From the NCBI RefSeq assembly GCF_900156735.1, contig NZ_FTOL01000003.1, positions 434,001 through 498,000 on the forward strand: DNA of 64,000 nucleotides. Reading direction: 5' to 3'. This DNA comes from Chryseobacterium ureilyticum (GTDB lineage: Bacteria > Bacteroidota > Bacteroidia > Flavobacteriales > Weeksellaceae). A program made the translations under genes and the position numbers. Positions 8,135 through 16,289 of the stretch are shown in pieces. The notes beneath the pieces are model-generated. The model saw nothing but the letters and a program-made list of their open reading frames with translations. It was not told the DNA's origin and searched no databases. Numbering within the stretch: position 1 is the stretch's first letter; each line of letters opens with the position of its first letter.

Positions 8135-9634
8135 TTAAAGTTTGTAAATTTCTAAGAGATTAGCAATATTTCTGTCATTGGCTAATCTTGGTGTCTTATT
8201 TTGACCGCCCAATTTTCCTTGAGATTTCGCATATTCATGAAAAGCATTCTTCTGAAGTCTTGAAATTTGTAATTTCTGTAAGATATTTCCTGTAATCAGA
8301 TCATCATAATAAGTGTTTCTTTTCCTTAGCTGCTCATCCAGCTCGTTTCTGAATAACTCCAGATCTGAAGGTTCCTTTTCGAACTCTATCAGCCATTCAT
8401 GGTAAGGCAAACCTTCTTCCGGATTTACTTGTGGGGCAAGATGAAATTCTGTAATCTGTGCAGGATGTTTCTCAAGAGCAGCCTTCATCGCTTCTTCTAC
8501 CTCAAACGCAATTACATGTTCTCCGAATGCTGAAGTGAAGTGTTTGGTTCTTCCGCTTACCAAAACCCTGTAAGGTTTCTTATCAATAAATCTTACTACA
8601 TCTCCGATAGAATATGCCCACAATCCAGAATTGGTCGTAAGAATCAATGCATAATCTTTATTGAGTTCAATCTCTTTTAAAGTTAATCTTCTTGCATTTG
8701 GTTTTCCATATTCTTCCAACGGAATAAACTCGTAGAAGATTCCGTGATTGGTTAGAAGTAATAATCCCTCTTTCGTATAATCATCCTGGAAAGCAAAAAA
8801 TCCTTCAGAAGCCGGGAAGGTCTGGATAATATCTACTTTTCCTCCAAGAAGATCTTCCATTTTATCACGATAAGGCTCATAATTGACACCTCCAGTCACG
8901 ATAAGCTGTAGATTAGGGAATAATTGCTTTATTCTTTTACCATGCTTCTCTGTCAGTTTCTCAAAATACATGATCAACCATGGCGGAATCCCTGAAATCA
9001 GAGTCATGTTTTCTCGTTCTGTTTCCTCAACGATCTTGTCTACTTTTTCTTCCCAATCTTCCATGATATTAGTTTCCCAGCTTGGCAAACGATTTTTCTG
9101 AAGATAATTAGGGATATGGTGGGCAACGATACCAGATAGTCTTCCGGTTTTTATTCCGAAAACCTCTTCAAGTTCAGGGCTTCCCTGAAGGAAAATCATC
9201 TTCCCGTTGACAAAATCAGCATTGTTTTTTTTGCTTATATAATGGAAAAGCGCACTTTGAGCTCCTGCAATTTGAAAAGGCATTCCTTCCTTAGAGATAG
9301 GAATATATTTTGATCCTGAAGTGGTGCCTGAAGTTTTAGCAAAATACTCCGGAGTTTCTGTCCAAAGAATATTGGCTTGTCCTCTTTTTACCTTTTCAAT
9401 ATAAGGCTTAAGGTCTTCATAATCTGCAACAGCAACCCTTTCCTGAAAATCTTTTACAGAATGAATGTTTTCAAAGTCATGCTCCCGTCCAAAAAGTGTT
9501 TTCTGAGCAGTATTGACAAGGGAAATTAACAGTTCCTCCTGGTTTTTCTCCGCATTATTTTTGTATTCCTCTGCTTTCTGAACATGTTTTTTTGCCCAGA
9601 TGAGTGCTGCATTTTTCTTGAAGAAGTTTAACAT
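8135..9634 (-). CDS. GH3 auxin-responsive promoter family protein (acyl-adenylate/amido synthetase fold)
   Basis: The 499-residue protein matches the bacterial GH3 family in length and pattern. An ANL-type P-loop (FAKTSGTTSGSKYIPIS, about 100-116) would bind ATP. Downstream blocks include TGGVNYEPYRDKM, TFPASEGFFAFQ and LWAYSIGDVVRF, and VLVSGRTKHFTSAFGEHV marks the hinge to the C-terminal lobe. Plant GH3 enzymes adenylate a carboxylic acid and join it to an amino acid. The substrate of the bacterial members, which are frequent in Bacteroidota, is not known. It is predicted to be cytoplasmic. It is followed by the small lipoprotein gene with no terminator between. A TAAATTTG element only 4 bases from the ATG hints at a leaderless message. 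Confidence 0.9.
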   Translation of the reverse strand: MLNFFKKNAALIWAKKHVQKAEEYKNNAEKNQEELLISLVNTAQKTLFGREHDFENIHSVKDFQERVAVADYEDLKPYIEKVKRGQANILWTETPEYFAKTSGTTSGSKYIPISKEGMPFQIAGAQSALFHYISKKNNADFVNGKMIFLQGSPELEEVFGIKTGRLSGIVAHHIPNYLQKNRLPSWETNIMEDWEEKVDKIVEETERENMTLISGIPPWLIMYFEKLTEKHGKRIKQLFPNLQLIVTGGVNYEPYRDKMEDLLGGKVDIIQTFPASEGFFAFQDDYTKEGLLLLTNHGIFYEFIPLEEYGKPNARRLTLKEIELNKDYALILTTNSGLWAYSIGDVVRFIDKKPYRVLVSGRTKHFTSAFGEHVIAFEVEEAMKAALEKHPAQITEFHLAPQVNPEEGLPYHEWLIEFEKEPSDLELFRNELDEQLRKRNTYYDDLITGNILQKLQISRLQKNAFHEYAKSQGKLGGQNKTPRLANDRNIANLLEIYKL

Positions 9635-9638
9635 GGTT

Positions 9639-9646
9639 CAAATTTA
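9639..9646 (-). promoter_or_regulatory. candidate -7 element immediately before the GH3-family ATG
   Basis: The minus strand reads TAAATTTG, then AACC, then the ATG at 9634. If it is used, the message would start at or next to the start codon. No -33 TTTG is evident at the right distance. Confidence 0.3.
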
Positions 9647-9691
9647 TAAATAACTATAGAATTTGTAGCCATTTTTTACAAAGGCAGGCAT

Positions 9692-9723
9692 AAAAAAACC
9701 GATGAAATGAGTTTCATCGGTTT
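9692..9723 (-). terminator. terminator of the small repeat-protein gene
   Basis: A perfect 12-bp stem, AAACCGATGAAA (9696-9707) with TTTCATCGGTTT (9712-9723), closes a 4-base loop and is followed by seven T on the minus strand. It lies about 50 bases past the stop codon at 9772. Confidence 0.9.
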
Positions 9724-9771
9724 CTCGAAATTTGATTATGAAAATAACAACTATATATGTTGATGTTATGC

Positions 9772-10065
9772 TTATTTGTTTACTTTATACCTTTTATCAG
9801 GAGTGCCGTCTTTTTTCAGACGCTTATTTTCCTTATATCTTTTGTCCGGAGTACCGTCCTTTTTCATTTTTGCTGCAGGTTGAGCAGGTTTTACGTCTGC
9901 CGGTTTAGCGGTATTTACAGTGGCAGCTTTTGCAGCTACTGGTTGAGTCGCTTTTGCTGTAGTTTTTATAGGAGCTGGAGCGGCACTTTTAGCGGGAGCA
10001 GTCTGCTGGGCAGTAGCAAAGCCTAATCCTAAGATTATAGACATTGCAGATAAGAATTTTTTCAT
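9772..10065 (-). CDS. small secreted Ala/Pro/Lys-rich protein with KKDGTPDKRYK repeats
   Basis: The product has 97 residues: a signal peptide (MKKFLSAMSIILGLGFATAQ), a low-complexity segment rich in Ala, Pro, Lys and Thr (about 21-66), then two copies of KKDGTPDKRYK(E/V)NK at the C-terminus. The motif resembles short Bacteroidota repeats of the KKDGTPD.RYK type found in small hypothetical envelope proteins. The high basic charge would suit binding to an acidic cell-wall or nucleic-acid partner, but that is only inference. It is a single gene with its own strong terminator, between the GH3-family gene and a lipoprotein gene. No known function. Confidence 0.75.
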   Translation of the reverse strand: MKKFLSAMSIILGLGFATAQQTAPAKSAAPAPIKTTAKATQPVAAKAATVNTAKPADVKPAQPAAKMKKDGTPDKRYKENKRLKKDGTPDKRYKVNK

Positions 10066-10193
10066 AAGAATTATTGTTTATTTTTTTGTTGAATAAAGAT
10101 ATACAAAAAGTAGGCTAGAAAATTTGGAAATTTAAACTTAACTAAAGTTTATTACAGCTTAAAAAAAAATTAAACAGATGATAAGAAAAAAAC

Positions 10194-10224
10194 AAAAACC
10201 TGCTTCAAAAGTGAAACAGGCTTT
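10194..10224 (-). terminator. terminator of the lipoprotein gene 10246-10641
   Basis: On the minus strand CCTGTTTCA pairs with TGAAGCAGG (one G-T pair) around a short loop, followed by TTTTT. It begins about 20 bases past the stop codon. Confidence 0.75.
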
Positions 10225-10245
10225 CTTATTATATGAATAGAATGT

Positions 10246-10641
10246 TTATCGCGTACAGTTGGCTGTCCAGGTCTTACCGTCTTTCATAAACAGAATCTTT
10301 AGTTCATTATTGTCAATTCTGATGTAAGAAGTTCCTGTAGAACCTATCATGACCAATGTGTGATCTCCTTGTTGGTTAAACTCAATCCCGTTAAGATCAG
10401 GAATGCTGTTGGAGAATGCAAAATTGTACTTTGTTCCGCTGGCAATCTTTGTTACAAAAACACTGCCGTTATCTGTACTGATATTGGTGGAGCCTCCGTC
10501 GTTATAAGATACTTTTCCTTTATAAGTTCCTGCGAAAAAATCATTGTTGGTAGGGTCGTCATCTCTGCTACACGACGAAAAAGATAATGCTGTAAAAACC
10601 AACAGCATCAAAACTCCTAAGATTTTAATTGCTTTTTTCAT
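10246..10641 (-). CDS. small lipoprotein, function unknown
   Basis: I start the gene at the ATG at 10641, which gives a 131-residue protein with a proper signal (MKKAIKILGVLMLLVFTALS). The frame is open for 13 more codons upstream, but that extension (MAFPTHQ...) would hide the signal peptide. The lipobox is FSSC with the cysteine at position 24. The mature part is a small domain with FFAGTYKGKVSYNDGG, VFVTKIASGTKYNFAFS and a final KDGKTWTANC. This looks like a beta-barrel or lipocalin-like fold of the kind common in Flavobacteria, although no family is certain. A terminator follows. It is transcribed away from mfd. Confidence 0.75.
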   Translation of the reverse strand: MKKAIKILGVLMLLVFTALSFSSCSRDDDPTNNDFFAGTYKGKVSYNDGGSTNISTDNGSVFVTKIASGTKYNFAFSNSIPDLNGIEFNQQGDHTLVMIGSTGTSYIRIDNNELKILFMKDGKTWTANCTR

Positions 10642-10797
10642 AATACTATACTTTAATGTTTGGTGAGTTGGAAATGCCAAACACTATGCCACGAGAAAAT
10701 ATCTGGTTTTTTTTAACAGGTAATTAAATAAATTAATAAAAAATTAAGATTTTAGTGTATAACTCATTCATTTTAAATCTAAAAGTCATGCTACTTC

Positions 10798-10827
10798 TTT
10801 GGGAAGGAAAAAATATCCGTACATTTG
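10798..10827 (+). promoter_or_regulatory. promoter of mfd
   Basis: TTTG at 10798-10801 and TACATTTG at 10820-10827 are 18 bases apart, close to the Bacteroidota consensus TTTG, N19, TAnnTTTG. Transcription should start near 10831, leaving a leader of about 60 bases before the mfd ATG at 10893. That leader contains a small inverted repeat around GGTTTCGGAAAACTCCCGAA. Confidence 0.6.
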
Positions 10828-10892
10828 TATAGCATTAAACGGTTTCGGAAAACTCCCGAAATCGCTTTTGTCGTTTTATACCATTACTATTT

Positions 10893-13800
10893 ATGCAGTT
10901 AAAATCCATCAACGAAAAGTTTCTTCCAGATTTGATGCAAAAAGAATTCGGGAAAGAAATTTTTGATCAGCTAGAAAACAATCCGCATATTGCTGTGAAA
11001 GGAAGTGTAGGATCTTCAGTTTCAGTTTTTGTTGCTGAACTTTTTTTGGTTCAAAAGAAAAATATCCTTTATCTGATAGATGATAAAGAAGATGCATTGT
11101 ATGCCAATACGGAAATGGAAGATCTTTTGGGAAAAGAAAAAGTGCTGTATTTTCCGGCAACCCATCTTGAACCTTATCAGATTGAAAAAACACAGAATGC
11201 CAATTTGGTGTTAAGAACCGAAGTCTTGAATAAAATCAATTCCGGAAGATCTCCAAAAGTGATTGTGGCTTATGCTGGCGCTTTATCAGAAAAAGTATTA
11301 AAGAAAGAAGATTTTAAAGCAATTTCTCATCATATAAAAGTAGGAGATCAGCTTGATTTTGATTTTGTGGATGAATTGCTCAATCACTATCATTTTCAAC
11401 AGGCAGATTTCGTTTCTGAACCGGGAGAGTTTTCCGTGAGAGGTGGGATTGTAGATGTGTTTTCTTACTCTTATGAAAAACCGTACAGAATAACCTTCTT
11501 TGGAAATGAGGTAGAAAGTATTAAGACATTCGATATAGAAACACAGCTTTCTGTAGATAAAGTAAAGGAATTTCAATTGGTCTCCAATATGAACTTCTCC
11601 GTTACCGCAAGCAGAGTGTCATTACTGCAGCTATTAGCTAAAGAGAGCTATGTAGTTTCCAAAAACGGAATGATAGGAATGCATAAGATCCGAACATTTT
11701 ATGAAAAATCGCTGGAGAAATATGAAACTTTAAATAAAGATATTGCCCATAGAGCACCACAGGAACTTTTTATTTCAGACCAGGAGTTTTTGTTTGATTA
11801 TAAGAAATTTAAAACTATAGATTTCGGAAGCGCTTCTATTGAAGGCTTAAAAGAGATTGTATATGTTAAAATGGAACAGCTTCCACAACCTTCATTCCAT
11901 AAGAATTTTGAATTGCTTATTGAAGATATGGAAGGAAAGCAGAAAGATGGATTTGATACCTGGATCTCCTTTTCTACAGAAAAACAAAAAGAAAGGCTGG
12001 AGTCTATTTTTGAAGAACTGGAACATGAACTTCCTTTTAAAAGCTTTAAGTCTGAATTGCACGAAGGTTTTGTAGATAACGGACATAAATTATTGGTATA
12101 TACTGATCACCAGATCTTTGACCGCTACCAGAGATATAAGGCGAAAAATACCTTTGCCAAATCTGAACAGCTTACTCTAAAAGATCTGATGTCTCTCAAA
12201 ATAGGAAATTATATTGCCCATATTGACCACGGGATCGGTAAGTTCATGGGATTGGTAAAGGTGAATAATGATGGGAAAATTCAGGAGTGCTTTAAACTGA
12301 CCTATAAAAATGGTGATTTACTATATGTAAGTATCCATTCATTACATAAGATTTCAAAATATAATGGTCCTGACGGGAAAGAAATTGTATTAAGTAAACT
12401 GGGATCTCCTACCTGGAAGTCCCTGAAACAGAAAACTAAGGCTAAAGTAAAACAAATTGCTTTTGACCTTATTCAGTTATATGCTCAAAGGAAAACGGCA
12501 AAGGGTTTTGCCTATACACCAGATTCTTATCTTCAGAATGAATTGGAGGCAAGCTTTATTTATGAAGATACTCCGGATCAGGAAAAGGCTACCGTGGACG
12601 TGAAAAAAGATATGGAAGCGGATACGGTGATGGACAGGCTGGTTTGTGGGGATGTTGGATTTGGTAAAACCGAAGTTGCAATTCGTGCAGCATTTAAAGC
12701 TGCTACAGACGGAAAACAGGTTGCTGTATTGGTGCCAACTACTATTCTTGCTTTTCAGCATTACAGAAGTTTTAAAGAAAGATTAAAGGATTTTCCGGTA
12801 AATGTTTCCTATGTAAACCGTTTCAGAACAGCAAAGCAAAAATCAGAAACACTGGAAAATTTAAAAAATGGAAAAGTAGATATTATCATTGGAACTCATC
12901 AATTGGTAAGCAGTTCGGTGAAATTTAAAGATCTTGGATTGTTGATTATTGATGAAGAACATAAATTTGGAGTTTCAGTAAAAGATAAGTTGAAAACCTT
13001 AAAGAATAATGTTGATACGCTTACTTTAACTGCCACTCCGATTCCAAGAACACTGCAGTTCTCGCTAATGGCTGCAAGAGATTTATCAGTTATAAAAACT
13101 CCGCCACCCAACAGACAGCCAGTAGATACTCAATTGATAGGATTCAATGAAGAAATTCTTCGTGATGCCGTTTCTTATGAACTTCAGCGCGACGGTCAGG
13201 TTTATTTTATTAATAACAGAATTGAGAATCTTAAGGATATTGCAGGACTTATTCAGAGGTTGGTTCCAGATGCTAGAGTGATCACGGGACATGGGCAGAT
13301 GGAAGGAAAACAACTTGAAAAAAATGTTCTGGATTTCATGGAAGGGAAATATGATGTTCTTGTTTCTACGACCATTGTGGAAAGTGGTGTAGATGTTCCG
13401 AATGCCAATACGATTTTCATTAATGATGCTCAAAGATTCGGTATGGCAGACCTTCACCAGATGAGAGGAAGGGTAGGACGAAGCAACAGGAAGGCTTTCT
13501 GTTACCTGATCACTCCTCCTTATGATATGATGACTTCCGATGCAAGAAAACGATTAGAAGCTATTGAACAGTTCTCAGACCTTGGAAGTGGTTTCCAGAT
13601 TGCAATGAAAGACCTTGAAATTCGTGGAGCTGGTGATTTATTGGGTGCTGAGCAAAGTGGGTTCATCAATGAGATGGGATTTGAAACCTATCAGAAATTA
13701 ATGCAGGAAGCACTTGAAGAACTGAAAGATGATGCAGATTTCGAAAACCTGTTTGACAATGAAGAAGATCGTCAGAAACTTTTCAAATCTGTGAAAGATG

Positions 13801-14261
13801 TTAATATTGATACAGATCTTGAACTAATGTTACCTGATTTCTATATATCAAATACAGAAGAAAGATTATTGTTGTATCAGAAAATAGCAGAAATTAATAA
13901 TGAAAAAGACCTTCATCAGTTTGAACTTGAGTTGATTGACCGTTTTGGAGCGTTGCCGAAAGAAGCTGTGAACCTATTGAAGAGTGTCTCTTTAAAATGG
14001 CTTGCCGCAGATATTGGCTTTGATAAAATCGTTATGAAAAACGGAATATTCCTGGGATATTTTCCAAGTAATCCTCAGGATAAGTTCTATCAGACAGACA
14101 GATTCAGGCATATTATTAATTATTTAACAAGGAATCCTGCGGAAGCTCAGCTTAAAGAGAAGGCTGGTAAAGAAGGAAATCAGTTGATGATGAGAAAGGA
14201 AAGGGTGAAAAATGTAGATGAAGTAAATATTCTGTTAAAAGCTATTATTGAGCATCAGTAA
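10893..14261 (+). CDS. mfd: transcription-repair coupling factor Mfd
   Basis: The protein has 1122 residues, normal for Bacteroidota Mfd. It recognises RNA polymerase stalled at DNA lesions, removes it by ATP-driven translocation and recruits UvrA for strand-specific repair. The N-terminal UvrB-like part is followed by the RNA polymerase-interacting CarD-like domain (LKIGNYIAHIDHGIGKF, about 435). The RecG-like translocase has Walker A GDVGFGKT (about 586-593), DEEH (687-690), TATPIPRT and the QMRGRVGR motif VI. A C-terminal TRCF domain comes last. The start ATG lies about 60 bases after a good promoter. A terminator follows the stop, so the gene is probably monocistronic. Confidence 0.98.
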   Translation: MQLKSINEKFLPDLMQKEFGKEIFDQLENNPHIAVKGSVGSSVSVFVAELFLVQKKNILYLIDDKEDALYANTEMEDLLGKEKVLYFPATHLEPYQIEKTQNANLVLRTEVLNKINSGRSPKVIVAYAGALSEKVLKKEDFKAISHHIKVGDQLDFDFVDELLNHYHFQQADFVSEPGEFSVRGGIVDVFSYSYEKPYRITFFGNEVESIKTFDIETQLSVDKVKEFQLVSNMNFSVTASRVSLLQLLAKESYVVSKNGMIGMHKIRTFYEKSLEKYETLNKDIAHRAPQELFISDQEFLFDYKKFKTIDFGSASIEGLKEIVYVKMEQLPQPSFHKNFELLIEDMEGKQKDGFDTWISFSTEKQKERLESIFEELEHELPFKSFKSELHEGFVDNGHKLLVYTDHQIFDRYQRYKAKNTFAKSEQLTLKDLMSLKIGNYIAHIDHGIGKFMGLVKVNNDGKIQECFKLTYKNGDLLYVSIHSLHKISKYNGPDGKEIVLSKLGSPTWKSLKQKTKAKVKQIAFDLIQLYAQRKTAKGFAYTPDSYLQNELEASFIYEDTPDQEKATVDVKKDMEADTVMDRLVCGDVGFGKTEVAIRAAFKAATDGKQVAVLVPTTILAFQHYRSFKERLKDFPVNVSYVNRFRTAKQKSETLENLKNGKVDIIIGTHQLVSSSVKFKDLGLLIIDEEHKFGVSVKDKLKTLKNNVDTLTLTATPIPRTLQFSLMAARDLSVIKTPPPNRQPVDTQLIGFNEEILRDAVSYELQRDGQVYFINNRIENLKDIAGLIQRLVPDARVITGHGQMEGKQLEKNVLDFMEGKYDVLVSTTIVESGVDVPNANTIFINDAQRFGMADLHQMRGRVGRSNRKAFCYLITPPYDMMTSDARKRLEAIEQFSDLGSGFQIAMKDLEIRGAGDLLGAEQSGFINEMGFETYQKLMQEALEELKDDADFENLFDNEEDRQKLFKSVKDVNIDTDLELMLPDFYISNTEERLLLYQKIAEINNEKDLHQFELELIDRFGALPKEAVNLLKSVSLKWLAADIGFDKIVMKNGIFLGYFPSNPQDKFYQTDRFRHIINYLTRNPAEAQLKEKAGKEGNQLMMRKERVKNVDEVNILLKAIIEHQ

Positions 14262-14300
14262 AATGCTCTTTTAAATGTATAAACTTCAATAAAAGTCAAA

Positions 14301-14340
14301 AAAAACATATAAAAATTTTAAGTTTTTATATGTTTTTTTA
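14301..14340 (+). terminator. mfd terminator
   Basis: A 15-bp AT-rich perfect stem (14301-14315 with 14323-14337) closes a 7-base loop and runs into a T tract. It lies about 40 bases past the mfd stop codon. Confidence 0.75.
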
Positions 14341-14503
14341 TTTTTATCGTGATTATTGTCATATTTTTTCTTTAAAATACTCATTCTGAAGAGAATTAAT
14401 CGCCTTTTAGTGTCTTAAAAATCACATTTTAATGATTAAAAAATAGGTTGTAATGTTCAGTCCAGAAAGGGTTTGAGACGTTTTTAAATTTTTAAAAGAT
14501 AGT

Positions 14504-14539
14504 AAAAGTAGAGTTATGTAGAAATAATTCTACTTTTTT
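14504..14539 (+). terminator. second terminator-like hairpin with alternative arms
   Basis: The arm TTCTACTTTT (14528-14537), followed by T and G, can pair either with AAAAGTAGA (14504-14512) or with GTAGAA (14518-14523), which closes a tight 4-base loop. The T-run makes it a plausible back-up terminator for mfd or the 3' end of a short transcript. Confidence 0.4.
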
Positions 14540-14620
14540 GTGTGATTAATTCTATCTTGTAATGTGTTTATTTCTATAGGTTTAAAGATATATAACTGGA
14601 ATTTTTAGGACTTCAATTTG

Positions 14621-14628
14621 TACCTTTG
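14621..14628 (+). promoter_or_regulatory. candidate -7 element of the three-gene paralogue operon
   Basis: TACCTTTG fits TAnnTTTG. It lies 11 bases before the ATG at 14640, so the leader would be only a few bases long. No TTTG -33 element is seen. Confidence 0.35.
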
Positions 14629-14639
14629 TGGTCCTTATT

Positions 14640-15461
14640 ATGAAAAAAATTATATATTGCTTCGCGGCTGGTTTTCTGTCATACTATGCTAACGCACAGG
14701 TGGGAATCGGTACATCTAAACCAAAATCTATGTTAGATGTCAATGGTAAACCCACTTTGAGAAAAGAGCTTAGAGTAGGCGGAACTTCAACTGATGCTGG
14801 AAATGCCGGGTTGAACGGTCAGGTTTTAGTTTCCCAAGGCGAGGGGAGTGCCCCTGTTTGGAAATCATTGAATGTTTCCTTTATGGAAGAGGGACAATAC
14901 AAATTGATCAATTCGTATTTGTCTTCAGATCAGATTGGTATTAAAGATTTATCTAATGGTGTTGCTGGTGATAACGTCAACAAAAACAGTGTTGGTGATG
15001 ATATTACAGATACAAGCAAAGGAAAATGGGTGAAAATTACCGGTCTTGCCAATAGTTTTGAGATTAAAAATGGAAAAAACAGACTTACGTATCAGTTTCA
15101 GACAGGAGTTGAAATGAAAGCACCTCGAGCTGCTACTCCTCAAAACGTAAGATTTGTGTGTGGTGTTTTCAGAAATGGAAAGCTGGTTGCTGTACGCCCT
15201 GATAGAATTGCGACAAACAACAATACAGAAAAGTCAGGTCTTATGGATTATATCTTTACACTGAGCTATACTGAGCTCAATGTTCCGGTAGGGGTTCAGA
15301 ATCTTGAAATTGCCTGTAGAAAAATCTCAACTTCTAATTCACTTTCTCAATTTACGATAGGAAGAGATGTTGAAGATTCTAACGGTGCTTCCAATGCATT
15401 TACTTTAGAATCTACAATGAAGATCGATGTTATTGAATATGTAACTTATAAATCCAATTAA
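14640..15461 (+). CDS. secreted protein of unknown function, VGIGT/LDVNG family (paralogue 1)
   Basis: The ATG at 14640 gives 273 residues with a signal peptide ending in SYYANAQ. The mature start reads VGIGTSKP..MLDVNGKPTLRKE, a motif found in many flavobacterial secreted proteins and also in some tail-fibre-like proteins. A central region follows. The C-terminal beta-rich part has FQTGVEM, FVCGVFRNGKLVAVR and NLEIACRK and is shared with the next two genes. The three lie head to tail with 7- and 8-base gaps and must form one operon. The sequence suggests an extracellular protein that may assemble with its paralogues. I do not recognise a function. An upstream GTG at 14628 is in frame, but the ATG fits the signal peptide. 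Confidence 0.7.
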   Translation: MKKIIYCFAAGFLSYYANAQVGIGTSKPKSMLDVNGKPTLRKELRVGGTSTDAGNAGLNGQVLVSQGEGSAPVWKSLNVSFMEEGQYKLINSYLSSDQIGIKDLSNGVAGDNVNKNSVGDDITDTSKGKWVKITGLANSFEIKNGKNRLTYQFQTGVEMKAPRAATPQNVRFVCGVFRNGKLVAVRPDRIATNNNTEKSGLMDYIFTLSYTELNVPVGVQNLEIACRKISTSNSLSQFTIGRDVEDSNGASNAFTLESTMKIDVIEYVTYKSN

Positions 15462-15468
15462 TCAGGTG

Positions 15469-16281
15469 ATGAAAAATATACTATCTGCTATATTTCTTGC
15501 TTCGAGTTTGATTCTTTCAGCTCAGGTTGGAATTAATACTGCTTCTCCAAAAGCAAAACTTGATGTAAATGGAGATCTGAATTTAAGAGGTAAAATTACT
15601 GTTGCCAATAGTGACGGTACTCTTTCACAAGGAAATAATGATCAACTTTTAGTTTCGAGAGGTGAAGGGTATTCTCCCATCTGGAAAAGTCTTCGTATAC
15701 CAGAATATGAACCGAATAAATTCTATTTAATATTCAATAACTCTTTTTCAGATAGAGAAGGGATTGAATTTCAAAGCTGGGAACAGGCGAATATAACTAC
15801 TTCCAGAGCTGCTACTTTTAATAAAGGAACAGAATTTGGAAATCTTCCGGGATTTAAAAAGATTAATAATTTAACTCAAAAAATCTACGTATACAGTACT
15901 CAGAGTAAGGCTTATTTTCAGTTTGAAACAGTTGTTCAGGCAAATTTCGGAGGAAATGGAAATCCGGATACCTCTATCGATTACGCTTGTGGGATCTTTG
16001 TTGATGATAAACTAATCAATTTAAGACAGAGAAACTTAAAGGCAAGTAGTGCTCAATATCCTTTCCTGACTCATAATCAGATCGGAATCGTAGAAAACCT
16101 TACCAAAGGAGAGCATACTGTAAGTGTAGCATGTTCAAAACTTGCTGCATATGGTGATACCAGCAGAAAGATAGCAATAGGTAAGAACACAAATACCAAT
16201 ATCAATGATTTTATTGCACAATCGTCTTTAAAAGTTGATGTATATGAAATACCACAAGAATTTAAACCTATCATTAATTAA
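15469..16281 (+). CDS. secreted protein of unknown function, VGINT/LDVNG family (paralogue 2)
   Basis: The ATG at 15469, 7 bases after the previous stop, gives 270 residues; an in-frame GTG directly before it is less likely. A signal peptide ends in LILSAQ. Then come VGINTASPKAKLDVNGDLNLR, LLVSRGEGYSPIWKSLR (almost the same as LVSQGEGSAPVWKSLN in paralogue 1) and the C-terminal YACGIFVDDKLINLRQ block. It therefore has the same three-part layout as its neighbours: signal peptide, N-terminal LDVNG module and C-terminal CG(V/I)F module. It is predicted to be secreted. The paralogues differ most in their middle parts, which would suit different ligands or partners, but this is inference. Confidence 0.7.
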   Translation: MKNILSAIFLASSLILSAQVGINTASPKAKLDVNGDLNLRGKITVANSDGTLSQGNNDQLLVSRGEGYSPIWKSLRIPEYEPNKFYLIFNNSFSDREGIEFQSWEQANITTSRAATFNKGTEFGNLPGFKKINNLTQKIYVYSTQSKAYFQFETVVQANFGGNGNPDTSIDYACGIFVDDKLINLRQRNLKASSAQYPFLTHNQIGIVENLTKGEHTVSVACSKLAAYGDTSRKIAIGKNTNTNINDFIAQSSLKVDVYEIPQEFKPIIN

Positions 16282-16289
16282 AACATACT

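Larger units (their letters stand above)
14262..14639. other. 378-bp intergenic region with two terminator-like hairpins
   Basis: The region contains the mfd terminator at 14301-14340 and a second terminator-like structure with two possible 5' arms at 14504-14539. A TACCTTTG promoter-like element lies at 14621-14628. No ORF was supported. Confidence 0.6.

Noticed and set aside
10360..10587. Plus-strand open frame opposite the lipoprotein gene 10246-10641
   Set aside because: It is a shadow of the lipoprotein gene, which has a signal peptide, lipobox and terminator; the plus frame has none.
13086..13457. 123-codon minus-strand frame within mfd
   Set aside because: It lies wholly inside the conserved helicase part of mfd, has no start signal and no protein-like pattern.
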